Assembly (NCBI GenBank): GCA_016710115.1
Contig: JADJLN010000006.1
Span: forward strand, 62,001 to 126,000
Direction of reading: 5' to 3'
DNA from: Saprospiraceae bacterium
GTDB lineage: Bacteria; Bacteroidota; Bacteroidia; Chitinophagales; Saprospiraceae
Length of the DNA stretch: 64,000 bases
Numbering within the stretch: position 1 is the first letter of the stretch; the number at the start of each line of letters is the position of its first letter. Positions 1-9,693 of the stretch are shown in pieces. The notes beneath the pieces are model-generated. The model saw only the letters and a list, made by a program, of their open reading frames with translations. It searched no databases and was not told where the DNA came from. The position numbers and the translations under genes were made by a program.

Positions 1-1124
1 TCCGGATATAGACATCGTATGCTGTAGATTGCTCCAGACCCTCCAAAAGGTATTGACCATTACCGCAGGGAACACTCACCACAGTTCCGTCCCCTGGAGT
101 CAACCCATTGCCAGGCAGAAATCCGGGAGGGCCGTATTCGATGATCACCTGATCACAATTGCCCGAGTGAGTCCAGAGGAGATCGGCCGAAGAGGTGCCT
201 ACAGCTCCAATTTCAAGATCGAAAGCCGGGGGGCATGTCAACGGACCAAAATGCAGCTGGAGGAACCGCAGTGATCCGGTGTCTGCTTTGGCATCATCAC
301 AGATCCTCAACTGCCAGATCCCGGCAGGATCAGATCCATCATTGAATCCGTTCAATGGTTCATCCGGTTGGAAGGTACCGATGAACTGATCCGCATGTTC
401 GATTGGATCAATCGCCTGGCAATCCAGAGATGAGAACCGACAGATCTGCTGACATGTCGGATCGGCCGGGTTGCCCAAATGATCCCGGGAAAGACCGTGT
501 TCTGAAAAAAGGATTACCGACTGTCATGAAGGCGATACCAGGGTCAGATGAAGATCTGCGAGAAATGTATGTCGCATGATCACATCCACAGCTGTCAGTG
601 CAATATCGTTTCCCAGTGAAGATCCAGCCTGATTGTTCACGTTCAGGTAGAAGGTATTCTCCGAAGGACAATTATCGTCATCGATCTTGAAATAAAGACC
701 ACAGCTGCTGGGGTTGAAACTGGCTGTGGTGAACGAATAGGCAAAAAAGGACCAGCCGCTTTTTTCGGCACCATTATTACAAACTGCACGAATACGAACC
801 CGGTATGTCGTTGCCGGGTTCAGATTGCTCAATAAAAAGGGATTACTCTGGGCCACATGCGTTGGTGTCCCGAAAAATGGCTGATTGCCTGACCGAAGCT
901 CCAATTCCCACGTATTTGTACCATTCTGATCAACCCGGGGATAACATGACCTGATCTGGTTGAATGGCAGACGCATTCAGGTTTCCTGGCGTATAGCAGA
1001 TTCCACCCTCGTCCAGATCTGTATGAGCACCCATTGCTGGCAATACCTGCAATACCATACCGAGTAACAGATACAGAACGATCATCAGGGAGCTACCCTG
1101 GAGACGGAAAGTGGGATCAGACAT
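1..1124 (-). CDS. Secreted protein with P-domain-like and fibronectin type III regions, 3' end outside the window
   Basis: The protein starts at 1124 with a hydrophobic signal segment and runs off the left edge. After the signal comes a fibronectin III-like stretch (ATTYRVRIRAVC, about residues 95-110 of the reconstructed chain). It is followed by a proprotein-convertase P-domain signature (FLADLHLTLVSPS, then a conserved GIWQLRICDDAKADTGSLRF) and a second FN3-like part (SSADLLWTHSGNCDQVIIEY). This layout is common in T9SS cargo of Saprospiria; the expected C-terminal sorting domain would lie outside. The reading frame is broken twice. A surplus base sits in the C/G run at 937-940, and an in-frame TGA at 524-526 stands where the P-domain motif SPSG should have glycine (GGA to TGA). 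Beyond the stop the same frame is open to base 1. Function beyond surface or secreted localisation is unknown. Confidence 0.7.
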
Positions 1125-1179
1125 GAACGCGTAAAAGAAGGAAACACTAAAATTACAGTCTTCAGGGCAAAAGTGAAAG

Positions 1180-4043
1180 TCAACCGGCTACGATATTGAT
1201 CATTCGTCCCGGCACAACAATCACCTTTCGAACGTGCAGGCCGTCCATCCATTTGACAATTTCAGGAAGGGCGAGGGCCAGTTCTTCTACCTTTTTAGCA
1301 TCGGTATCTGTCGGAACAGTCATTTCTGCGCGTCGCTTCCCGTTGATACTGACAGGATAGACCACTTCATCTGAAATGAGATAAGAATCTATCACCTCCG
1401 GGTAATGACCGTGGTGAACAGAGGTCTTGTGCCCCAACAGATGCCACAGTTCTTCGGCAATATGGGGTGCAAAGGGGGCAATCAGCAGAACGAGAGGCTC
1501 GAGGATGTCGCGATGATGACAATCCAATCGTTTCAGTTCATTCACACAAATCATGAAATGACTGACGCAGGTATTGATCGAAAAACGATTGATATCATCA
1601 CGCACCCGCTGAATAGTCTGATGCAGGATGCGCAGGCTTTCCCGATCCGGGTGCCCACCGGTGGAAACGATCCATTGATCCTGATGCGCAAACAGAGCCC
1701 AGAACCGTTTCAGAAATTTCGATACACCGTCAATGCCTTTGGTATCCCAGGGCTTACTTTGTTCGATTGGCCCCAGGAACATCTCATACATCCGGAAACA
1801 ATCCGCTCCGTAGACATCCACGACATCATCGGGGTTGATCACATTGTACTTCGATTTGCTCATTTTGCCCACCTCCGAATGGGTGTACAATCTGGAGGCA
1901 TCTTTCTTGCCTGCAGGTGTGAACACGCCATTTTCAATTCGGCCATTCGCGCATTCAAATACAGCATTCTTGTATTCCGGACGCCACTCTACGAATTGCC
2001 GGACGCTTTGCTCATCGAGGTATGAACTGTCTGTTCCATATTCCCGGACATAGTCGATCAAAACCGGGATTCTGATATAATGGCCCAGATCCTCCTCATT
2101 CACCAGCCCTGCACATCGGAAAATATGCTTCCCCTCTACTTTCTCCTTCAACAGGTAGATAGATTCTATGATGCCTGGATCATGCCCTGATTGATCAGTT
2201 TTCTGAAAGGTTCTTTTGTAGGAACCAGACCAAGATCAAAAAGGAACTTGTGCCAGAATCGGGCATACATCAGATGCCCTACTGCATGTTCAGTGCCGCC
2301 AATATAGAGATCCACATCCTGCCAGTAATCCAGTGATTCTCTTGATGCAAATGCGTTTTCATTCCGGGCATCCATGTAACGCAGAAAATACCAGCTGGAG
2401 CCGGCATATCCCGGCATGGTATCCGTTTCCCGCATGACCCCACCACCTGTTTCAACCCAATCACGAGCACGTGCAAGAGGTGAATGACCATCCGATGTCG
2501 GTTTGAAATTATCCAGTTCGGGCAAGGTGACAGGCAGATCATGTTCTGAAACCGGCATTGGGATCCCATCCTGATTATAGACGATCGGGAAAGGCTCTCC
2601 CCAATAGCGCTGCCTTGAAAACAGGGCATCTCTAAGCCGGTAATTGACCTTTCGTTCGCCAATCCCTCGATCGACCAATTCCTGAATTGCCACCGGTATG
2701 GCATCCAGGACTTCCAACCCGTTGAGAAAATCGGAGTTGATCATCCGCCCGACCTTGTCTTCTCGCCTTGACTCTGGCCAGGCGGTACGATCCACGATAT
2801 CTATAATCGGCAATTGGGCCATATCAGCAAATGCACGATCGCGCTCATCGTCAGCTGGAACGGCCATGATTGCACCCGATCCATAATCCTTGAGGACATA
2901 TTCAGCAGTCCAGATCGGAATCTCCTTTCCTGTGAACGGATGCTTGGCATAGGAGCCCGTGAAGACTCCAGTCATTTGTTTGACCTCGGCCAGACGGTCT
3001 CGTTCACTTCGCGATTGGACATAATGCAGATATTCGTCCACGATGGCTCGCTGTTCGGGAGTTGTCAGCTGATCGATCAGCTCATGTTCAGGCGCTACAA
3101 CCATGAATGTGACTCCGAATATTGTATCCGGTCGTGTCGTGAACACTTCCAGATATAGGTCGCTATCGACAATCGGGAAATGGATTCTGGCGCCTTCTGA
3201 TCGTCCGATCCAGTTCCGTTGCATGGCTTTCAGAGCATCCGACCAATTCAGTGTGTCCAGATCATTCAGCAGTCGTTCAGCATACGCTGTGATACGCAAT
3301 GACCATTGCAACATGGGCCGCCGCTCCACAGGATAACCGCCTCTTTCTGAAAGTCCATCTTTGACTTCATCATTGGCCAGCACAGTACCCAACGCTTCAC
3401 ACCAGTTGACAAAACTGACCCGACGATAAGCCAGTCGAAAATTCATCAGGATCTCATCCTGTTGAACAGGAGACATCTGCTTCCATTCTTCAGCTGAAAA
3501 TGCCATCTCCTCTCCGCAACAGGCCATTGTCCCTGATGATCCGTGCTGTTGAAAGAACTGAATGAGCTCGTTTACAGGCCGAGCTTTAGCTGATTTCAGA
3601 TCATACCAATGGGAATAGAGTTGAAGAAAGATCCACTGCGTCCATCGGTAGTAGGCCGGGTCGGACGTGTTGACTTCACGGCTCCAATCGTAATTGAAGC
3701 CCAGGTTGCGCAATTGGGCTCGGTACCTTACTATGTTCTCCCGGGTAGATTCTGCTGGATGGACACCTGTCTGGATCGCATACTGTTCAGCTGGCAAACC
3801 GAATGCATCAAAACCCATGGGATGCAGGACATTATATCCCTCCATCCGCTTGAATCGGGCAAAAATATCTGAAGCGATATACCCCAACGGGTGGCCTACA
3901 TGCAAACCCGCTCCGGAAGGGTACGGAAACATATCCAGAACATAAAACTTCGGCTTCGTGGTATCAGATGGGACGGTGTAAATCTCTTCCTGATCCCACC
4001 ACTCCTGCCATTTTGCCTCGATATCCTTGATCCGGTATTCCAT
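1180..4043 (-). CDS. leuS: Leucyl-tRNA synthetase (one frameshift)
   Basis: Cytosolic class Ia synthetase charging tRNA-Leu. The N-terminal part (MEYRIKDIEAKWQEWW) leads into the HIGH-box variant HVGHP within GAGLHVGHPLGYIASD. The CP1 editing domain occupies the middle (TTRPDTIFGVTFMVVAPEH), and the KMSKS loop is GKMSKSKYNVINPDDV in the 3' half, followed by the anticodon-binding domain. The frame breaks at about 2174, where CCAGGCATC on the coding strand needs one more G to read MIQGIIESIYLLKEKVEG. With that base the protein is 954 residues, normal for the family. I place the start at 4043, not at the upstream in-frame codon at 4073, because a TATCTTTG promoter element lies at 4073-4080. The gene must be functional because no cell lives without it, so the break is most likely a sequence error. 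Confidence 0.95.
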
Positions 4044-4072
4044 GATACGGTTGCTTTGTTCGAATATGGGCA

Positions 4073-4080
4073 CAAAGATA
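4073..4080 (-). promoter_or_regulatory. Bacteroidota -7 promoter element upstream of leuS
   Basis: On the minus strand the sequence is TATCTTTG, an exact match to the TAnnTTTG consensus, 29 bases before the chosen leuS start. It excludes the longer start at 4073. I did not find a convincing -33 TTTG. Confidence 0.6.
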
Positions 4081-4190
4081 CGAAAGTGAAGACCGTCATT
4101 TGGTCCGCAATTCAGCCATCTACCCGATCATAAGGAAGCCCGGATACAGGCTGAGATGCTCGACATTGCATCCACAAGAATATTCCCTCT

Positions 4191-4730
4191 TTAATGAACA
4201 AGCACCCCCGGGCCAGGAGCCCCTTCGAGTATCAATTCGGATATATCCGCATCTGGTGTAAATTCGAGCGTATAGATCTTCCATGAAGGGTGACTGACCA
4301 AAGGTGATCTCGCTAAAGGAACGATCCTTCCAGTTGAGGTTTTTCCTTTGACTTGTAAAGACAAAGGCAAACCAAAACCGGCATAGTCAGGATGACGCGC
4401 CAGTGCAATTGAGAAATAATAACACCTCCCTGATTTCAAGGGTATAGACAGTTTCTGACTGACTGCTTCTCGCGTTCCGTCCTCCCGATTGATCAGTCCG
4501 AGATAGGTATTTCCCTGCATCGGACGAAGGTCAACCTGCCATTGTCCAGGTTGAATATCCGGAGTGGACCCATTCCCTTTTTCGGTCCAACCGGGCATGA
4601 CAAATGTCGTTCGGAAACTCGCTTCAAAACCTCCATTCCGAACGTCACCCGGTTGTTGTGCCTGGACAGTCGACAGGCTGATGAAACACATCAACCGAAA
4701 CATCCATGTCATGCCTGATACGGGATTCAT
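4191..4730 (-). CDS. Secreted protein of unknown function
   Basis: About 179 residues. An N-terminal signal sequence ends near VQAQQ, followed by a compact beta-rich domain that opens with GDVRNGGFE and contains PGWTEKGNGSTPDIQ, QGNTYLGLI and a C-terminal WKIYTLEFTPDADISELILEG. The arrangement resembles carbohydrate-binding-module or choice-of-anchor folds at the front of many Bacteroidota surface proteins, where a longer protein with an OmpA domain often follows. Here the chain stops after that domain. It is divergent from ftsX, separated by about 75 bases. Several methionines could start translation (4763, 4730, 4712); I chose 4730 because the signal peptide is then of normal length. No enzymatic motif is visible. 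Confidence 0.55.
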   Translation of the reverse strand: MNPVSGMTWMFRLMCFISLSTVQAQQPGDVRNGGFEASFRTTFVMPGWTEKGNGSTPDIQPGQWQVDLRPMQGNTYLGLINREDGTREAVSQKLSIPLKSGRCYYFSIALARHPDYAGFGLPLSLQVKGKTSTGRIVPLARSPLVSHPSWKIYTLEFTPDADISELILEGAPGPGVLVH

Positions 4731-4805
4731 CCAATGAAGATAGCGCAGCTCCGGCATATCCATCTGGGCATGTCAGGATGCTGATGAAGAGTTGTACTTT
4801 TGACT

Positions 4806-5672
4806 ATGAAGTCACAGCGAGGAAACCTGTCCAGGCAGATCTACCTGATGATCACACTGATCATTACTCTCCTCATCGCCGGTGCTGCAGCGTATTGCCT
4901 GAGTTGGGCCAAACAAGCCGGAGACGCTGCACGAGAATCCATCCTCTATCTTGTTGAATGTCAACCGGACTTGCCTCAAGAACAGATCCTCGCTTTGCAA
5001 TCAAAACTGGAACGGTCTGGTTGGGTGCGGCGTGTAGATTACATTTCCCCGGATCGGGCTGCTTTATTATTGGCAGAAGATGATCTGAACCTGGAGGATG
5101 TGCAGGGTGCTGAAACTCCGATCACCCTGCCCGGCATGCTCTCCGTTTATTTTCGAAAGGAGGTGTTTGATGACCAGGCCATTCTCGACAGCCTGTCTTC
5201 CGCTATTCGCCAAGAACCTGCTGTCGCCGGTCTTTTTGCTCAACCTGACCTGGCCGTCATGCTCCAGACGAATCTGAACAGGATTGGAAACATCCTGCTC
5301 TATGTTGCCGTGGCGATCCTGATCCTCAGCAGTTTCCTGATGTCCAGTCTCTTCAAGCTATCGTTGTATGCAGACAGACGCGAGATCAAAACGATGCAGC
5401 TGGTAGGAGCCAGCCCATTTGCAGTGCGGAGGCCCTATTTGCTGCGTCATATCAGTCTGGCATGCCTGTCCAGTATCTTTGTCAGCATTGTATTGGTCCT
5501 CCTGCACAGCTGGATTACCAAAATGCCTCCCTGGCAATTTCCGATCGAAACTGTTCATCTCTTCCTCCTTCTGGGTGAAGGAATTTTTATCCTTGCCCTG
5601 ATCTTGACACTCATCGTTACCTACAGGGTAGTGAATAAGTATATCTTCGCAGATATTGAAACGTTGTTTTGA
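4806..5672 (+). CDS. ftsX: Cell division protein FtsX
   Basis: Membrane permease-like subunit that pairs with the ATPase FtsE to regulate peptidoglycan hydrolases at the septum. The chain has the FtsX topology: a short cytoplasmic N-terminus, TM1 (IYLMITLIITLLIAGAAAYC), an extracellular domain of roughly 120 residues, then three C-terminal TM segments with the conserved cytoplasmic loop REIKTMQLVGASPFAVRRPYLL. Length (289 residues) is normal. ATG at 4806 is preferred to TTG at 4800. A TACTTTTG box (4795-4802) sits unusually close to the start, so its role is unclear. The DUF3098 gene follows two bases after the stop. ftsE is not next to it. Confidence 0.92.
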   Translation: MKSQRGNLSRQIYLMITLIITLLIAGAAAYCLSWAKQAGDAARESILYLVECQPDLPQEQILALQSKLERSGWVRRVDYISPDRAALLLAEDDLNLEDVQGAETPITLPGMLSVYFRKEVFDDQAILDSLSSAIRQEPAVAGLFAQPDLAVMLQTNLNRIGNILLYVAVAILILSSFLMSSLFKLSLYADRREIKTMQLVGASPFAVRRPYLLRHISLACLSSIFVSIVLVLLHSWITKMPPWQFPIETVHLFLLLGEGIFILALILTLIVTYRVVNKYIFADIETLF

Positions 5673-5674
5673 GC

Positions 5675-5995
5675 ATGAGCGCAAACACTCCCCCCAGAAA
5701 AAAGGTCGTCATTACCGGCAAGAAAGCACCCGTCGCTTCAACCGCCAAATCCAAACGATCGGAATACTCAGGTTCTGATGAAACACTCCTCTACGGACGT
5801 ACACAGTATCTCCTGATGGGAGCTGGCGTGTTGCTGATCATTTTGGGGTTTGTCCTGATGGCTGGGGGAAGCATGCCCGATCCTGAAACGTGGGATGAGT
5901 CGGTCATCTATTCCGGTCGCCGCACGATCCTTGCGCCGATAGTTATCCTGAGTGGATTGGGGCTTGAGATCTACGCGATCTTCAAGCGATCATGA
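5675..5995 (+). CDS. DUF3098 family two-TM membrane protein
   Basis: Small protein of 106 residues with a basic N-terminal tail (PPRKKVVITGKK) and two hydrophobic segments, YLLMGAGVLLIILGFVLMAGG and TILAPIVILSGLGLEIYAIF, separated by a short acidic loop with PDPETWDESVIYSGRR. This is the DUF3098 pattern, a Bacteroidota family of unknown role usually found right after ftsX. ATG at 5675 is preferred to TTG at 5669, which would overlap the ftsX stop. Its own stop overlaps the truB start (ATGA at 5992), which suggests translational coupling. Partnership with FtsX or envelope growth is inferred only from position. Confidence 0.85.
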   Translation: MSANTPPRKKVVITGKKAPVASTAKSKRSEYSGSDETLLYGRTQYLLMGAGVLLIILGFVLMAGGSMPDPETWDESVIYSGRRTILAPIVILSGLGLEIYAIFKRS

Positions 5996-6789
5996 TTGAA
6001 CTTTCCCAGTTTTCGGATTCTGGACCCGATGTTGTCCACTTTCGGGTAGTAGATCGTCTGTCTTGTCATTTGATTTCCGCAGACGAAGCCAATACAGGAT
6101 TACTCCTTCTCGTCAACAAACCGGCTGGATGGACTTCGTTTGATGTAGTCAATAAATGCCGATGGCTGCTCCGCAAACGACTTGGACTCAAGAAATTCAA
6201 GGTCGGTCATGCCGGCACCCTCGACCCGATGGCAACCGGATTGTTGCTTATCTGCACCGGAAACTATACCAAACGACTCCAGGATTTGCAGGGTCTTGAC
6301 AAAGGATATTCAGGAACGATTCGGCTGGGGGCCACCACGGCCAGTTACGATGCGGACAGCCCGCCCGAAGACCTCAAGCCCTGGGATCATCTCGATCTGT
6401 CTACCATCCGAAAAGCGGCACTACCTCTGACCGGGGACATTCTTCAGCAACCTCCGATCTATTCTGCTTTGAAGGTAGATGGTGAACGCGCCTATACGCT
6501 GGCACGAAAAGGACAGGAAGTCACACTTGCACCCCGCCCGGTCACTATCCATCAATTTGATCTGAAAGAATTGCAAGGTCCTGAGGTAACCTTTCAGGTC
6601 GATTGCTCGAAAGGCACCTACATTCGAAGCCTCGCTCATGATCTGGGTCAGGCACTTGGATGCGGAGCCTATCTTTCTTCTTTACAGCGTGACCGTATCG
6701 GATCATTCAATCTGGAAAATGCGCTTCACATACAGGATGTCACAAATTGGGTTGGAGATCCGAACAAACAGATTGAATCTTTATCCTGA
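5992..6789 (+). CDS. truB: tRNA pseudouridine(55) synthase TruB
   Basis: Isomerises U55 in the T-loop of tRNAs. The core begins at LLVNKPAGWTSFDVVNK. The catalytic aspartate is in HAGTLDPMATGLLLI (about residue 80), followed by YSGTIRLGATTASYDADS and the C-terminal CSKGTYIRSLAHDLG. The chain has 265 residues with about 35 extra residues before the conserved core. The ATG at 5992 overlaps the DUF3098 stop (ATGA), and I saw no better internal start. In many Bacteroidota uppP lies between DUF3098 and truB; here it is absent. Confidence 0.93.
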   Translation: MIELSQFSDSGPDVVHFRVVDRLSCHLISADEANTGLLLLVNKPAGWTSFDVVNKCRWLLRKRLGLKKFKVGHAGTLDPMATGLLLICTGNYTKRLQDLQGLDKGYSGTIRLGATTASYDADSPPEDLKPWDHLDLSTIRKAALPLTGDILQQPPIYSALKVDGERAYTLARKGQEVTLAPRPVTIHQFDLKELQGPEVTFQVDCSKGTYIRSLAHDLGQALGCGAYLSSLQRDRIGSFNLENALHIQDVTNWVGDPNKQIESLS

Positions 6790-6869
6790 GCCAATCCTTC
6801 CAGGATTCAGGCAGAAGAATGAATATCAGGCTGAGTTAAGGATCAAGATGTATTTTTAGGCAAGTCAGG

Positions 6870-7931
6870 TTGACATACACAGTGGAAAAACTACCGGGAT
6901 CGAGCAAGTACGGGGTGATTGGCGCCGGCAGCTTTGGGACGGCAATTGCCAACCTTCTTGCCCTGAACGGCAAGGTGATCCTCTTTAGCAGAAATGAATT
7001 GACCGTTTCACGGATCAACCGTGATCACCAGCACGAAGGTGTCACCTTTCATCCTAATGTCGAAGCAACGAGTGATCCAGCCTATCTGTGTGCATCCTGC
7101 TATCTCATTTTTCCGATCGTGCCTTCCAACAGCTTCCGGGCGATGATGCGAACCTTTTCGCCCTTTCTGAAGCCATACCATCTGATGATCCACGGCACCA
7201 AGGGATTTGATACCCGAGGGATACCTGATGATCAGCTTGGCGAGACCTACCTGGATCGTTCGAGGGTAAGCACAATGAGTGAAGTAATCCTTCAGGAAAG
7301 TACTGTCCTCCGAGTCGGGTGCCTCTCCGGACCCAATCTGTCCTCTGAGATCATGGAAGGACAACCCACCGCAACGGTGATCGCCAGTCAGTATTCTGAA
7401 ATTGTCAGGATAGGTCAGGAAGCGCTGAACAGTGCTCGTTTTCATGTATTTGGCTCCGAAGACAGGTTGGGTGCTGAATTGTCCGGTGCTCTGAAGAATA
7501 CCATTGCCATAGGATCCGGCATTCTGGGTGGACTGGGTATGGGCAAGAATATTCAGGCCATGCTCATTACTCGCGGACTCCATGAAATGGTCCATATCGG
7601 CAAGGCGTTAGGATCTGACAGTCGGGCTTTCATCGGCACAGCAGGCATAGGCGACCTTATTGCAACAGCAATGAGTGACAAGAGCCGAAACTATTCTTTT
7701 GGCAAACGACTTGCTTCCGGCGAGATCTATGACCAGATCATGCAAACGCTGCCCGAGCTGGCTGAAGGAACACGAACTCTCAAAATCGTCAGGCAATTAG
7801 CCCGAACATACAAACTGCATATTCCCATATCGGGGATGCTGTACAAAGTCGTATTCGACGGATTTCCGATCACCAAGGCCATCGACTATCTCATCCGGTA
7901 TCCATATGACGTTGATGTGGATTTCCTTTAA
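6870..7931 (+). CDS. gpsA: NAD(P)H-dependent glycerol-3-phosphate dehydrogenase
   Basis: Reduces dihydroxyacetone phosphate to sn-glycerol 3-phosphate for phospholipid synthesis, in the cytosol. The Rossmann nucleotide motif is GVIGAGSFGTAIANLLA near the N-terminus. The family signature follows as GCLSGPNLSSEIMEGQPTATV, the catalytic lysine region is ELSGALKNTIAIGSGI, and GTAGIGDLIATAMS lies in the C-terminal helical domain. Length (353 residues) is slightly above the usual 330-340. There is no ATG near the 5' end. TTG at 6870 or GTG at 6882 would start the protein, and both leave the nucleotide fold intact. The gene follows truB after 80 bases and converges with msrA. Confidence 0.93.
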   Translation: MTYTVEKLPGSSKYGVIGAGSFGTAIANLLALNGKVILFSRNELTVSRINRDHQHEGVTFHPNVEATSDPAYLCASCYLIFPIVPSNSFRAMMRTFSPFLKPYHLMIHGTKGFDTRGIPDDQLGETYLDRSRVSTMSEVILQESTVLRVGCLSGPNLSSEIMEGQPTATVIASQYSEIVRIGQEALNSARFHVFGSEDRLGAELSGALKNTIAIGSGILGGLGMGKNIQAMLITRGLHEMVHIGKALGSDSRAFIGTAGIGDLIATAMSDKSRNYSFGKRLASGEIYDQIMQTLPELAEGTRTLKIVRQLARTYKLHIPISGMLYKVVFDGFPITKAIDYLIRYPYDVDVDFL

Positions 7932-7937
7932 ATCACA

Positions 7938-8615
7938 TCATTTGTCCTGTTCTGTGCTCCCGGGCTTCAATTTGGCTTCGAACTTCTTTCTGAATTTGGC
8001 CATTTTCGGTGATATCACAGCCCGACAATACGGCTGGTTTGCATTCAGGGAATAATAGTTCTGATGATAACTCTCAGCGGGATAAAATGCGTCAAATGGG
8101 CTGATTTCAGTCACCACAGGAGCATCCCATAGTTCTTGAGCGACTTCCTTGATCGATTTTTCAGCCAGGGCTTTCTGTTCTGCGCTATGAAAGAAAATGA
8201 CCGACCTGTATTGGGTGCCTTCATCATACCCCTGTCGGTTGAGTGTCGTCGGATCATGCGTACTCCAGAAGACCTCCAGGATCTCTTCAAAGCTGATTTC
8301 CTGAGGATCAAAATGGACCTGGACGACTTCCGCATGTCCTGATGTCCCGGAACTGACATCCCGATAATTGGGGTTCGGGTTGCCCCCCCCTGAATAACCG
8401 GATTCAACCTTGTACACGCCAATAAGATCCTGGAAAACGGCTTCTACACACCAGAAACAACCGCCACCCAAAGTGGCCACTTCTAATCCGGGCTTATTCA
8501 TGTCAAGCGTTTTGGGGTTTGTATCTAATCCGGTTTCAGGTGATGATTGATTCTGTCCACAGGCTGAGACACTCAGGAGAACAAGCAGGATTATTGATTG
8601 GACAGCACTTTTCAT
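7938..8615 (-). CDS. msrA: Peptide methionine-S-sulfoxide reductase MsrA, lipoprotein
   Basis: Repairs methionine (S)-sulfoxide. A lipoprotein signal (MKSAVQSIILLVLLSVSACG) indicates attachment on the outer side of a membrane. The catalytic motif is GGGCFWCVEAVFQDL, then VESGYSGG, HAEVVQVHFDP, and FWSTHDPTTLNRQGYDEGTQYRS. The start at 8615 puts the lipobox cysteine at residue 20. It also overlaps the stop of the preceding small gene (ATGA), making it the last gene of a three-gene msr operon read from 9168 down to 7938. The C-terminus (PKMAKFRKKF) carries the usual family ending. Confidence 0.93.
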   Translation of the reverse strand: MKSAVQSIILLVLLSVSACGQNQSSPETGLDTNPKTLDMNKPGLEVATLGGGCFWCVEAVFQDLIGVYKVESGYSGGGNPNPNYRDVSSGTSGHAEVVQVHFDPQEISFEEILEVFWSTHDPTTLNRQGYDEGTQYRSVIFFHSAEQKALAEKSIKEVAQELWDAPVVTEISPFDAFYPAESYHQNYYSLNANQPYCRAVISPKMAKFRKKFEAKLKPGSTEQDK

Positions 8616-8797
8616 TGTTGATGTGGTTTGAAGACCAGGGAAATGGAATTCACACAATGCCGTGTTTCCTTTTCCGTGAAATGTTCATGCCAGCCCTTCT
8701 GATTGAATTCAACAGGTGTATTCACATGCTGGTCCTGGGCACATGCAGCCAACGTCAGGAAAGGCAGACAGACGATAAACAGAAACCGGATCTTCAT
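8612..8797 (-). CDS. Small lipoprotein ending in an MsrB C-terminal peptide; probable internally deleted secreted MsrB
   Basis: 61 residues. A lipoprotein signal (MKIRFLFIVCLPFLTLAACA) is followed by about 20 linker residues and then the tail FTEKETRHCVNSISLVFKPHQQ. That tail is the MsrB active-site end, nearly identical to the last residues of the adjacent complete MsrB (LTPKNTRHCVNSISLLFKSEII), including the catalytic cysteine of RHCVN. The two zinc CXXC pairs and the rest of the MsrB fold are missing. The simplest reading is a second, exported MsrB that has lost its middle. Loss could be a real deletion, or an assembly collapse between two tandem msrB copies. Start and stop each overlap the neighbouring gene by ATGA, so the frame is kept within the operon. 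Confidence 0.6.
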   Translation of the reverse strand: MKIRFLFIVCLPFLTLAACAQDQHVNTPVEFNQKGWHEHFTEKETRHCVNSISLVFKPHQQ

Positions 8798-9168
8798 ATG
8801 ATTTCGGATTTGAACAACAATGAAATGGAATTGACACAATGCCTTGTGTTCTTCGGTGTCAGTCGTTCGCCCTGGAAGACATGACCCAGATGCCCGTGAC
8901 AGGCTGCACAAACGATCTCCACACGTCTGCCATCTGTATCCGGATGACGTTCAACTGCGCCGGGAATCTCATCATCAAAGCTGGGCCATCCACAACCTGA
9001 ATCAAATTTGTCGGATGAACGATACAACGGTGCGTCACAGCGTCGGCAATGAAAGGTGCCTGCTTCATGATGTTTGTTGTACTCACCGGTAAACGGCCGT
9101 TCGGTGCCCTTGTCTTGGATCACCCGATTTTCTTCAGGACTGAGTGGTCGCCAGGTAGATGGACTCAT
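8794..9168 (-). CDS. msrB: Peptide methionine-R-sulfoxide reductase MsrB
   Basis: Reduces methionine (R)-sulfoxide. It begins LSPEENRVIQDKGTERPFTGEYN. The zinc-binding CXXC pairs are CRRC and CAACHGHLGHVF, GCGWPSF is present, and the catalytic cysteine is in NTRHCVNSISLLF. Length 124 residues, a compact cytosolic single-domain form without a signal peptide. It is the first gene of the msr operon, and its stop overlaps the start of the small lipoprotein gene. Confidence 0.95.
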   Translation of the reverse strand: MSPSTWRPLSPEENRVIQDKGTERPFTGEYNKHHEAGTFHCRRCDAPLYRSSDKFDSGCGWPSFDDEIPGAVERHPDTDGRRVEIVCAACHGHLGHVFQGERLTPKNTRHCVNSISLLFKSEII

Positions 9169-9237
9169 ATTCCATTTAGCAGGTAGAACAGGCGTCGAGG
9201 GATGAAGGTTTAATTCAGGAAAAATTTAGGTACTCCT

Positions 9238-9693
9238 TTATGCCCATCTTACTTCATCCTGCAAAGCGAGCAGACCACCTTCCAGAATGCGACCCGTAAC
9301 TCCTCCACGATTTGTCAGTGATTTCAGCCCGCCCGCGCCCAGATTCTCTTCCATTCGCTTGCAGGGAGGACAATCCCCGGTTACTTCAATCAGGCAGGCT
9401 CCCAAGCGGAGAAACCCCTGTTTGAATTGATGAAGATCGATTCCGGCCACGACCACATTCCGGCGCACCAGCCCGGGATCGATATCCGTCCTCCCCAACT
9501 CAGCAGCTGCCGCCTGCAAGTCCTCCGCCATGATCAACGTGATCTGCCGTTTTCCGCCTGGATCCTGATAATGATCGCCTTCCAACCCAACGCCCGCTCT
9601 TGCATCAACCTGGAGCTGTTCAGTCAATGGTTCATACCGTGTCTTCCGGATGCCGATCCAGATAATCCGACCTGGCTGTGTCAGTTCTGCCAT
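9238..9693 (-). CDS. MOSC domain-containing protein
   Basis: MOSC domains bind sulfur or molybdenum-cofactor intermediates and occur in molybdenum-cofactor sulfurases and YiiM-type reductases. Visible signatures are RAGVGLEGDHYQDPGGKRQITLI, LVRRNVVVAGIDL, and the C-terminal cysteine motif GDCPPCKRMEENLG followed by GVTGRILEGG. With the start at 9693 (MAELTQPGRIIWIGIR) the protein has 151 residues, normal for a stand-alone MOSC protein. The longer in-frame start at 9771 adds 26 residues without domain character. The substrate cannot be read from the sequence. Confidence 0.8.
   Translation of the reverse strand: MAELTQPGRIIWIGIRKTRYEPLTEQLQVDARAGVGLEGDHYQDPGGKRQITLIMAEDLQAAAAELGRTDIDPGLVRRNVVVAGIDLHQFKQGFLRLGACLIEVTGDCPPCKRMEENLGAGGLKSLTNRGGVTGRILEGGLLALQDEVRWA

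Noticed and set aside
1405..2025. 206-codon open frame on the plus strand opposite leuS
   Set aside because: It lies wholly within leuS, has no family motif, and shows only the mirror of the leuS codon pattern.
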